From positions 217,882 through 281,881 of the forward strand of contig QAZA01000017.1 in assembly GCA_003054695.1 (NCBI GenBank): a stretch of DNA of 64,000 bases, given 5' to 3'. Shown here piece by piece: positions 27,725 through 36,300 of the stretch (position 1 is the first letter of the stretch; the number at the start of each line of letters is the position of its first letter). Both the position numbers and the translations under genes were made by a program. The stretch comes from Verrucomicrobia bacterium LW23 (GTDB lineage Bacteria > Verrucomicrobiota > Verrucomicrobiia > Methylacidiphilales > UBA1321). The notes beneath the pieces are model-generated. The model worked only from the letters and a program-made list of their open reading frames with translations. It did not search any database and was not told the origin of the DNA.

Positions 27725-28807
27725 TCAGTTTCGCGGAATCCAGAATCGGATAGTGGTGCCGCGACCTTCTGCACTCTGCAAGGTAAGTTCGCCGTTGTGC
27801 AGAATGACGTATCTGTGGCAGATGGGCAGGCCATAACCTGAGCCAGAACTGGATCCGGCGCCCCGTTTGGAAGAGCTGCCGGGGATGAATTCGCGGAGCC
27901 GGGATAGCTCCAAAGGGGACAGTCCGCCGCCTTCGTCTGCCACCTCTACCGAGAGACGATCGCCCTGGATTTCGGAAGTGACGGTGACAGATCCCGCTCG
28001 GGATTCCGTTGGTGAAATCGCGTGGGCTTCCAGGCCGTTTTTGATGAGGTTTGTCAGCACCATGGTCATGTGGAAATGGGACACGAATGCTGTGGCTTCT
28101 GAGTGCAGTCGAGATTCAAACCGGATATTTGCGACAGAGTTTCCCGCCCCTTCGATTTGGGAAACGGCACTGCTATACGCCTCTGTCACCATATCCGCCA
28201 GGTTTTCTGAGGTACGGTTGATCACCGGAGGCTCAGCGTAATGAATCATCATGGTCATGAGATTCATCAGGTAGCTACGCCCACGTTGGTAACGCTGGGC
28301 GTTTTTCTTTTGGGCAGCGGTGGTGGAGCGGAAATCGTCGTCGTTAAAGTTGAACTGCGTCAGGATGTTTTTGATGTCGTGGGCGGCCCGGCTCATGTGG
28401 CGCTCCACAACCAGGCCGGCAAATTGCGCGGCGGCCGATGCGGCGGCCTGTCCGTGCTGGGCGGCAAACCGGTTGAACGCCAGCTGAATTTTGCCGGGGG
28501 TGGCCGCCTCCAGACCGCTGACGGGAGCGCGTCGGTCGGCCGACTTTGTCGCCGTCTTTGCTACATAAAAGTTGTGGTCGTTGGCCAGGGTTATGCTCAA
28601 AACTCGGAACAACGAGTCAGGAAATGTCGGCAATGCCTCGGCAATCACCAGGCGGACTTCCCATTTGGGATCCGCCGCCATGGTTGCCACCTTCTCAGCA
28701 AGCCCGGCATCGTCGGGCTGTGAAGCAAGCGCGGCACAGGCCGCCCTGGCCAGACTCACACGTTCCATCCAGGTGCCGGGTGGCGGCGATGATGAGTATG
28801 GGTTCAT
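27725..28807 (-). CDS. Soluble histidine kinase with HEAT-like N-terminus
   Basis: 360 residues from ATG 28807, which overlaps the stop codon of the ATPase gene (ATGA). Residues 15-90 look like HEAT repeats (EKVATMAADPKWEVRLVIAE, LPTFPDSLFRVLS). The phosphoacceptor helix has H143 in MSRAAHDIKNILTQF, the N box is VLTNLIKNGLEAHA (N257), the G1 box DEGGGLS (D291) and the G2 box GSGYGLPICHRYV. There is no membrane segment or PAS/GAF sensor, so the input must come from inside the cell, probably through the HEAT region or the partner ATPase. Confidence 0.85.
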   Translation of the reverse strand: MNPYSSSPPPGTWMERVSLARAACAALASQPDDAGLAEKVATMAADPKWEVRLVIAEALPTFPDSLFRVLSITLANDHNFYVAKTATKSADRRAPVSGLEAATPGKIQLAFNRFAAQHGQAAASAAAQFAGLVVERHMSRAAHDIKNILTQFNFNDDDFRSTTAAQKKNAQRYQRGRSYLMNLMTMMIHYAEPPVINRTSENLADMVTEAYSSAVSQIEGAGNSVANIRFESRLHSEATAFVSHFHMTMVLTNLIKNGLEAHAISPTESRAGSVTVTSEIQGDRLSVEVADEGGGLSPLELSRLREFIPGSSSKRGAGSSSGSGYGLPICHRYVILHNGELTLQSAEGRGTTIRFWIPRN

Positions 28808-30702
28808 ATGGCCGCACCGTTGTAGCGTTCCGAGCGAAGGCGGAAGGCTTCCTTTCCACCCTCGAGTAAGTTGACGATCGAAGCCCGGCACTGGTCAACG
28901 CTGCCGGTCTCCTCGAGTTGCCCGTTCCATCCGTCGGATTTTAACACAATCACGTTCTCAGCATCGCCCAGCACGGGAATGTTGGGGTTGTGGGTGATGA
29001 AGATAAGCTGGCGGCTCGATTTCACTTTACGAACCGCCTCCACAACGCACTCGTAGACGTACCGGTTGTCGAGGTTATCTTCCGGCTGATCGATGATAAG
29101 CGGGTTGGCGCTGTCGAAGAGCAGGATGGGAAGGATGGCCGTGCACTTTTGCCCCGTGGAAAGGCCTACGCTGTTCTTGTATACACCGTGGTCGCTCAGA
29201 TCGATGCGTGGAACGTCCTCCATCTCCACTACTTCCAACTCCATGATGATGGCCTGGTTTCGCAGAAGCTCCATGACCTTTTCCGCCTGGTCGGAGCTGA
29301 TCCCCCCGCGGCGAGCCAACTCCTCCGTGTCTCCCTTTTTGATCATGTCCGCCAGCATGAGCGGGTTCACCGACGAACTGAGTTTGCGAGCCACAACCCC
29401 GTGTTGCAAGTTACCAGCTTTGAGACGGAGCTCCAGGAGCTGGCGGAACGCTTCCCCGTCAGCATCCTGCTGGATGCTGATTTTGATGGTCGGTTCGAGC
29501 TTGCTGTTGAGCATAGTCGCAATCTCGAATCGGATGGCGAAGAGAGCGTCACGCTGTTCCGACAAGACCGAAAGCAGGCGGTTGCGGATGTTTTGCAGAC
29601 TTGTCATGGAAACCGTGATTTCTTCGACTCGCTTCTCTTTGAACAGCAGCGCGTTATGCTGCCGCTCCAATTTGACGCGTTCTGCAGATACCGCCTGGTC
29701 CTGCTTCTGCTTTTCGAGAAACTCGTGGTACTGCCTGTCCTGGAGCCCGTGCGCTTGCGTCAGCTCCGTCCGGAGGCGGCCACTAATGAGAGAGCGCGCT
29801 TTTTCAATTTCATCAGCTGCAGCATTGATATTGCGTTCAGCATTGACAACCGCTTCCTGCACAATAGCAGCTGTGTTGCTTATCATCTCTCCATTTGCCC
29901 CGGCAGTCATGTCGGCACCAAAGAAGCTGAGTGCGTTCCCCTCGTATTGGTTCGTTAACGCCAGGAGTTGTTGCCGGAAATGGGAGAGCTGCTGCAGGGC
30001 GTGATCGTACGCCTGTAGCTCGCGGTCGCGCAACGCCTTTGCGGCGTGCAGACGATTCATTTCTTCAGTATTTTGGCCGCTGATCTTGGCTACGGATTTG
30101 AGCTTTTGTTTAATCGGTTCCAGTTGCGTAAGCTCGCTCTTAAGCTCTTGCTTTTCTTTGCCTAAAGGAACGATTTGTTCCGCATTGGCAACTAGTGCGC
30201 TCTTTGTCTTATCAATCTGCGACTGGATATTGCGTAACTCCGACTCTCTAAACTTATCGAGCAATTCCAGTTGATAACGTGGAGTCTCCGCTATGGTTTC
30301 AATCTGGTTCTGACTATAGATATCAACCTGGAAGATGTGAGAAAGGGATTCCGGGGCCAGAGTGGTGTTGTCCTCGCTGATCATCAACGGCGCCTCGTCA
30401 ACCGCGCGGCTCACCGTGTACTTCATCCCTTCGCGAGTTTCGATGCCGAGCTCCACGCGGCCACCGTTAAGCGAGGTCTTGATAACGGTTTGCACGCGTT
30501 TGCGCAGCGGGTCTTTGACGTCGTCGCGGCCGGGCATGGCGGCCAGCGCATAACGGATCAGCTCCAGCGAGCTGCTCTTGCCGCTGCCGCGAGGCCCAAT
30601 CAGGCAGTTGAGGCCGTCCTTAAACGGGATGCTGATGCCGGCCAGAAAGCCGGCCGAGACACGCAGGTTGGTAATTTTGTGGAACGCGGGTTTTGTGTGC
30701 AT
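28804..30702 (-). CDS. SMC/RecN-like ATPase, first gene of a kinase-linked operon
   Basis: 632 residues. Walker A is LIGPRGSGKSSSLELIR (35-51), followed by about 300 residues of coiled coil (SQIDKTKSALVANAEQIVPL, KEKQELKSELTQLEPIKQKL). The C-terminal ABC signature is VGLSTGQKCTAILPILL, Walker B is PLIIDQPEDNLDNRYVYE, and an H-loop-like LIFITHNPNIPVLGD follows. The QPEDNLDNR box is close to that of TrlF-type SMC-like ATPases, but the PHP domain is absent. It would sense or clamp DNA ends or phage structures. It overlaps the histidine kinase by 4 bp, which argues that ATPase state is the kinase's input (inference). Confidence 0.85.
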   Translation of the reverse strand: MHTKPAFHKITNLRVSAGFLAGISIPFKDGLNCLIGPRGSGKSSSLELIRYALAAMPGRDDVKDPLRKRVQTVIKTSLNGGRVELGIETREGMKYTVSRAVDEAPLMISEDNTTLAPESLSHIFQVDIYSQNQIETIAETPRYQLELLDKFRESELRNIQSQIDKTKSALVANAEQIVPLGKEKQELKSELTQLEPIKQKLKSVAKISGQNTEEMNRLHAAKALRDRELQAYDHALQQLSHFRQQLLALTNQYEGNALSFFGADMTAGANGEMISNTAAIVQEAVVNAERNINAAADEIEKARSLISGRLRTELTQAHGLQDRQYHEFLEKQKQDQAVSAERVKLERQHNALLFKEKRVEEITVSMTSLQNIRNRLLSVLSEQRDALFAIRFEIATMLNSKLEPTIKISIQQDADGEAFRQLLELRLKAGNLQHGVVARKLSSSVNPLMLADMIKKGDTEELARRGGISSDQAEKVMELLRNQAIIMELEVVEMEDVPRIDLSDHGVYKNSVGLSTGQKCTAILPILLFDSANPLIIDQPEDNLDNRYVYECVVEAVRKVKSSRQLIFITHNPNIPVLGDAENVIVLKSDGWNGQLEETGSVDQCRASIVNLLEGGKEAFRLRSERYNGAAI

Positions 30703-30754
30703 CGTGGTTCCACTCTATTCCATCGAAATGCGGTTGTCTCGCACATATCCGTCT

Positions 30755-30840
30755 AACCCTACATAGGTTGACATAGCCTATGTTCAGGCTATGCCCACCC
30801 TATGCAGGCTATGGTAGTCCCCTACGTAGGTTTACATAGG
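30755..30840. promoter_or_regulatory. Operator-rich divergent promoter region
   Basis: Between the SMC-like operon (minus) and the excisionase-like gene (plus). ACATAG-C-CTATGT (30771-30783) is a palindrome; CAGGCTATG repeats directly at 30785 and 30805, exactly 20 bp apart; CCTACGTAGG (30821-30830) is another palindrome; and ACATAGG occurs at 30761 and again at 30834. A TTGACA (30768-30773) has a weak TATGCC 16 bp later. The two-turn spacing suggests cooperative repressor binding, perhaps by the adjacent HTH protein. Confidence 0.6.
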
Positions 30841-30869
30841 GCATCCCTACCTCTAACGACAACGGGCGA

Positions 30870-31142
30870 ATGAAATGGCATGATGCGTTCATGCATAAGA
30901 AAACATACGCACCTCTATGTGACAACGCGTCCGCAGATTCCGGTCTGGAACCGCGCCTCCTGGACTCCAAGGCGCTGGCCCGCTTCCTGGGCTGCTCCGA
31001 ACGCAACGTCTTCAACCTGCGCACCCAGGGCATGCCGCACCTCCTGATCGGCGATCTGGTCCGCTTCGATCTCGCGGAAGTCCGGCACTGGCTCGCCTTC
31101 GCGAGGGTCGGGCAATGGCGGCCGCTACAGGCGAGCTGCTGA
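30870..31142 (+). CDS. Excisionase/AlpA-like HTH protein
   Basis: About 90 residues. The core PRLLDSKALARFLGCSERNV, then FNLRTQGMPHLLIGDLVRFD and LAEVRHWL, is a MerR-type winged helix as in AlpA, excisionase and phage early regulators. Starts at 30870 (ATG) or 30891 (ATG) are both possible; the conserved part begins after residue 30. It is the first rightward gene after the operator-rich region, so it is a good candidate for the regulator that binds there or for the directionality factor of the recombinase. Confidence 0.75.
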   Translation: MKWHDAFMHKKTYAPLCDNASADSGLEPRLLDSKALARFLGCSERNVFNLRTQGMPHLLIGDLVRFDLAEVRHWLAFARVGQWRPLQASC

Positions 31143-31230
31143 GCCAGCACACGACCCAACATCCATAACATTTCAACTCGAATCGTCGCTCCAACCCAAT
31201 CCCAAACACCACCCCAACCAACGTACCCCT

Positions 31231-31944
31231 ATGAAACTCACCAAGAAAAACGCCAGCTCCTTCACCCCGCACCCTGAATACACCGGCCCCGCCGTGTGTG
31301 TGGATGTCACCCCGCTCAAGAAAATCACCACCAAGTACGGTGAGCGGGAGATTTTCCGCATCGTCTTCGAAACCACCGCCCTGCGAGCCGACGGCTCGCC
31401 CTTCCTCGTCTGGAGCTCCGGTTTCACGCCGAGCCTGCATGAAAAGGCATCCTTCCGTAAGTTCCTCCGCGGCTGGATGGGGCGGGATCTGTCGTCCTCC
31501 GAGCAGGAGGAGTTCGACACCGATTCGCTCCTGGGCAAGACGGCGCAGCTCGTCATCGTGCATGCGGACCAGGACGGCAGTCTGTTCGCCAACATCGCCG
31601 CGTGCACTCCGCTGCGTACCGGGTCGATCCAGCCGTCGGGCCGTTATGTGCGGGTCAAGGATCGCCAAGATAAGGATTCGCAATTCAACCGCGCTGAGCA
31701 ACCGGGAGGTGGCGGTTCCGGTTCGGAGGAGAACGGCGGCGGCACGGACTGGAAGACGGTGAAGGTGCACGTGGGGCGCCATTCCGGTATCGAGTTGCGC
31801 GACCTGGAGAAGTCGGCGGTGGAGAGCCTGATCGAGCGCTGGTTGCCGGAGGCGAAGGCCAAAGCGAAGACGACGGCGGATGACCGGCGCCTGATGGCGG
31901 CCCTGGAGGCGGCACAGGAGGAGTTTGACTCCATCCCGTATTAG
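31231..31944 (+). CDS. Phage replication-associated protein (NGO0469-like)
   Basis: 237 residues. The N-terminal 120 residues read as an OB-like beta fold (AVCVDVTPLKKITTKYGERE, IFRIVFETTALRADG, LLGKTAQLVIVHADQDGS), as in phage replication-initiation/ssDNA-binding proteins of the NGO0469 type. A glycine/serine-rich linker and a helical tail (AVESLIERWLPEAKAKAK) follow. It precedes the helicase and polymerase genes, fitting a single-strand-binding or loader role. The leader before the ATG is C/A-rich with no Shine-Dalgarno sequence. Confidence 0.6.
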   Translation: MKLTKKNASSFTPHPEYTGPAVCVDVTPLKKITTKYGEREIFRIVFETTALRADGSPFLVWSSGFTPSLHEKASFRKFLRGWMGRDLSSSEQEEFDTDSLLGKTAQLVIVHADQDGSLFANIAACTPLRTGSIQPSGRYVRVKDRQDKDSQFNRAEQPGGGGSGSEENGGGTDWKTVKVHVGRHSGIELRDLEKSAVESLIERWLPEAKAKAKTTADDRRLMAALEAAQEEFDSIPY

Positions 31945-32039
31945 CCGCTGCCGACGGCCTAACTCGTTCTCCGCGAGGTGATTGGCGGCGATCGCCTCGC
32001 GGAGGTCATCTCTCCGAATTTTCTCCCCCCTTTTCCCCT

Positions 32040-33317
32040 ATGAGTGACTTTACTCCCAGCAAAGAAGCGATTGCTTTCTTTGAAGCTTTTAAGGACGGAA
32101 GCAATGTCTTCCTGACCGGCCCCGGCGGTGTCGGCAAAAGCTATCTCATCGAGCAGGCGGTGCGCACCACTACGATGGACGTAAGCCTGACCGCCTCCAC
32201 CGGTGTGGCGGCGCTCAAGATCGGCGGATCCACGGTGCACCGGTGGTCGGGCATGATGCTCGGGCCGCAGGCGGGCCAGAGCAACGAGGTGTACTACGGC
32301 GAATTGCTGAAGGACAAGCGATTCAGTGTCCGCGCCGGGTTCGATCGGATCCGCAAAGCGTGCATCCTGGTCATCGACGAGATCTCGATGCTGTCTGGAC
32401 GGACGTTCGATTTCCTGGAATTCCTTTGCCGCAAAGTGTGTGAGTGTGAGGCGCCGTTCGGTGGAATCCAGGTTATCGTCACTGGCGATTTTCTGCAACT
32501 GCCGCCCGTCCGCAAGAATCCCGCAGAGCCGTACGACTGGGTTTTCCAGACGGAAGCCTGGCGGCGCGCCGGATTCAAGTGCATCCATCTCACCAAAATC
32601 CATCGGCAGACGGATACGGCTTTTATCGAGGCGCTTCTGGCGTTCCGCGTCGGTGACGTCGGTGGCCGCAACGCCACGCTTCTGCAGAGTCGTGTCCGCA
32701 ACTTCCCCGACGGCAACCTGACGCGACTTTACACCCACAATGTCCAGGTGGATCGCTGGAATGACTACCGCCTGGCGGAGCTGCCGGGAGAGCCGGAGGA
32801 TTTCCACGCCATCCTCGCCGGACCGGAGTCGCAGAGTTCGTTCCTCGCGCAAAACCTGCTGACTCCGCAACACCTGCAGCTCAAGCCAGACGCCCGGGTG
32901 ATGTTCACCGTCAACCAGCCCGAGGCGCGATTCGTCAACGGGCAGACTGGGATCGTCCGCGAGGTGCATCCCAGTCGCACCCTTGTCGAGGTGGAGTCCG
33001 AAGGGCACCTGATTCCCGTTACGCAGTTTACGTGGCGGTTTGACCCGAGAGACCCGACTTCCGGCTCGTTCACGCAATTCCCCCTGCGGCTCTCGTACGC
33101 GATGACCATCCACAAGTCGCAGGGGTTGACATTGGATTCCGCTTATATCGACGTCCGTGCGGCGCGGGAGCCGGGCCAGGCCTACGTGGCGCTGTCCCGC
33201 ATCCGTACGCTCGACGGGCTTTATCTCAAGGACTGGTTCAGCGGCGTCATGGTAAGTCGCGCGGCCAAAGAATTTTACGACAACCTTCCCACCCTGGAGG
33301 CAGTTGCAACCCGATGA
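32040..33317 (+). CDS. PIF1/RecD-like DNA helicase
   Basis: 425 residues. Walker A is VFLTGPGGVGKSYLIEQAV, then LTASTGVAALKIGGSTVHRW, Walker B ACILVIDEISMLSGRTFDFL, QVIVTGDFLQLPPV, LTKIHRQTD, and the motif V/VI pair SYAMTIHKSQGLTLDSAYID and QAYVALSRIRTLDGL. These are the complete set for a 5'-3' superfamily 1B helicase. It overlaps the primase-polymerase gene by 4 bp (ATGA), so it very likely unwinds for that enzyme at the phage fork. Confidence 0.92.
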   Translation: MSDFTPSKEAIAFFEAFKDGSNVFLTGPGGVGKSYLIEQAVRTTTMDVSLTASTGVAALKIGGSTVHRWSGMMLGPQAGQSNEVYYGELLKDKRFSVRAGFDRIRKACILVIDEISMLSGRTFDFLEFLCRKVCECEAPFGGIQVIVTGDFLQLPPVRKNPAEPYDWVFQTEAWRRAGFKCIHLTKIHRQTDTAFIEALLAFRVGDVGGRNATLLQSRVRNFPDGNLTRLYTHNVQVDRWNDYRLAELPGEPEDFHAILAGPESQSSFLAQNLLTPQHLQLKPDARVMFTVNQPEARFVNGQTGIVREVHPSRTLVEVESEGHLIPVTQFTWRFDPRDPTSGSFTQFPLRLSYAMTIHKSQGLTLDSAYIDVRAAREPGQAYVALSRIRTLDGLYLKDWFSGVMVSRAAKEFYDNLPTLEAVATR

Positions 33318-36300
33318 ATATTCCCACTCCCTTCACCGAATCTCGCGCCGAAGCGGCCGTGTATTACCGCGATACGCTTGGCTGGGCCATTCACCCGCTG
33401 CACGGCCCGCACAAGGGCGAGCCCAAGGTACGCGGTAAAAAGCCCGAACTCAAGGGCTGGCGCGACTGGCAGGCGTCCAACCTGACCGATGAGCTTATCG
33501 ACAAGTATTTTGGCGCATTCGGCTCCAGCAACCTGGGTTGCGTCCTGCGCGGTCCCCACGTCAGCGTCGATCTCGACAGCAAGCCGGACAAAGGCGAAAG
33601 TGTCCGGCATTGGCTGGCCGGCAAGCCGGAGCTCGCCGCCGTTCCCCGTGAACGCACGGGCGGCGGCGCGCATTTGCACTTCCTGTGCCGGGATTTGCCG
33701 GCATTTTTCAACAAGAACGGCGATCCGTACGACAAACCGCTGGTGGCCAAAATCTCCGACAAGGTCGGCGCGGAGCTGTTTTTCGACGGTTGCAACCTGG
33801 TCCTCACCCCCAGCCAGCACGCCAGTGGCGCTGTCTATGCGTGGGAGGTGAGCGGCGACATCCCCGAGGTCACCTGGGAACAGCTCAAGTCCTGGTTCGG
33901 CTTTGAGGAGCCCAACCGTGGCAAAGATGAGGAAAAATCTGCAGGTAAGCCCAAGGGCGGCAAGAACAAGGAAAAGCCCTGGTGGGCCAAGTTCAAGGCC
34001 GACCTGCGGACGTTGGAACTGGTCTCACTCTTCCGCGATCAGCAGATGCTGGGCGCCTGCATCGACCCGGACAATGTGCAATGGGGGGTGCGTTGCCCCT
34101 GGTGTGAGGAGCATTCCGACGGCGGCAAAGACTGGAACGCCTCCAGCACGGACACCGCCATTTTCCACGCGCCAGGATCCGTCCCCGGCTTCAAATGCCT
34201 CCATGCACACTGCGACGGCCGCGACATCGGCGCAGTGCTAACCTGGTTTGAGGAGCGGAACCCAGGCTGCGTGGACGCCGCGTGCAAGCAGATGCGTGTG
34301 TGGGCAGAGGGCCAGGAGAACGAGGACGGACGGCCCCGCGTTGTGTTGCCTGGACGCCACCGACCGGAATCGATGTTCGCTGAAGAAATGGGCAAGTCCC
34401 TGGCTCCCTCACACGAGTGGTTCCTGAAGAACAACGTCGCAGTCTCGGTGGGAGTGCGCCAATTCTCCGAAAAAGTCACCTGCCTTGCGTTTGATACGGT
34501 CGCGCCAGTATGCGCAGTCACCGATGTTGAGGAGCACGTTGAAGTCGGTGAATTGCAACACGATAAAGAAAGCGGTGACACGGTCTTTTGTCCTCGTTCC
34601 ATGAACCGCGAGACAGCCGGGTTGATGCTCTCTTCGCGTCGGTTCCGCCGGCAGTTGCCCAACATCGGCCGTATCCTGGATCTGCCGGTTCCCATCCGGC
34701 AATCAGGCGGCGGAATCGCGTTTCCTAAAATTGGCTACGACCCGCGCTTCCAGACGTATTGTGATCCCGACGCGCCCGTGATCAAGCCGATGCCAGTGGC
34801 CCAGGCAAAAGAGTTGCTTCTTCGCATTCACCGGGGATTTTGCTTCCGGGATGCGCAGAGTATTACCCACGCGATTGCCCGGCTTCTGACCCCGTACTGC
34901 CGCGGGTTGATCGGATGGAACGCACGGACGCCTCTCTGGATCTTCACAGCGAACCGTCCCCGCGCCGGCAAAGATTACCTGGCCGGGCTGACATCGCTCG
35001 TCTACGAAGGCACCACCTGCGAAGACGCGCCTCTGGGCTCAGAGAGCGACGAAACCCGGAAGCGCATCACCGCCGCGTTACTTGCGGGGCGGCGTATCAT
35101 GCACTTTGCCAATTGCCAAGGGCATATCGATGATGCCGTGTTGATCGGAGCCATTACCGCCCCGGTCTTTTCCTCACGCAATATCGGCAGTACAGAGGCC
35201 AAGGCGGATTTGCGTCTGCCCAATGAACTGGAGTTCAGCGTTTCCGCCAATATGGGGCTTACCTTTCGTGAGGACGTGGAACCGCGCAGCCGCAAAATTT
35301 TCCTGCACCTGCGGATGGAGAACCCGAACGCCAGGCACTTCGAGATCAAGTACTTGCATGACTTTGTCCTCGCGCACCGGGGAGAGATTCTCGGCGCTAT
35401 CGCCGCCTTGGTCGGCGCGTGGATCGATGCGGGATGCCCGGAGCGCTCCTCGGAGTTCAATAGCTTTCCCAAATGGGCGGCCATTGTGGGCGGGATCATG
35501 ACTTTCCATGGCTGGGGCGATCCTTGCCTGCCTCACGAGGAGGACGGCACTGAGGTCGGCGGAGATCGCCTGGACCGTGCCATGCGCGCACTCTACCAGG
35601 GATGTTATGAGCGCTATCCGGAACGCTGGATCGACAAGCAAGCGGTCTTTCAGTACGTCGCCCAGTCCGAGGAAAACGATGACCTCAGCTTTTTCGGCTA
35701 TAGCGCCGACGATTCGAAGAAGGCGCGGACCCGGATCGGCATGTACCTCCGCAAATTTGATCGGCGCGAATTGGTCGGTATTCGCCTCGAGCTGGACCGT
35801 GCATCGCTGAAGTCTCAAAGCCAGCAATTGCGTTTTACAAAGGGTCTTGAAGACAACGTCGACGTCTGCCAGCAGGTTTGGGGCGGTTTTGCCCCAAATT
35901 CGCTCCATTCCGCAGGCACCCTCACCACCTTTGAGTCTACGCCCACCAGTAAGGTGTCCGACGTAAGTCCTAGCAATATCAACGGAAATAGTCACCCTAG
36001 GCACCTTCTCCACCCTTCTCTAGGAGTGAAAGAGAAAGAAGAAGAGAAGAATATAGAGAGTAATATATATAAAGAGGAGGGAGATATATATAAAAGCTTG
36101 GAGCGTGGGACGAGGGTGTTGAAGGTTGGGAAGGTGCCTGAAATTGTCCGGCCTTACCAGGTCATTTCCGATCACTCCCGGCTTGCGGAAATCGCGTCTC
36201 TTCTGGAAGGCGAGTTGAGCCTTGCCGTTGACATCGAGACGTACGGTGACCGCAAAGGAGACGGCCTCGATCCTTGGAAAGGTGACATCCGGCTTCTGCA

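Noticed and set aside
26651..28807. Detocs defence system
   Set aside because: The kinase lacks a TPR sensor, there is no decoy receiver protein, and the regulator ends in a winged helix rather than a phosphatase/phosphorylase-type effector.
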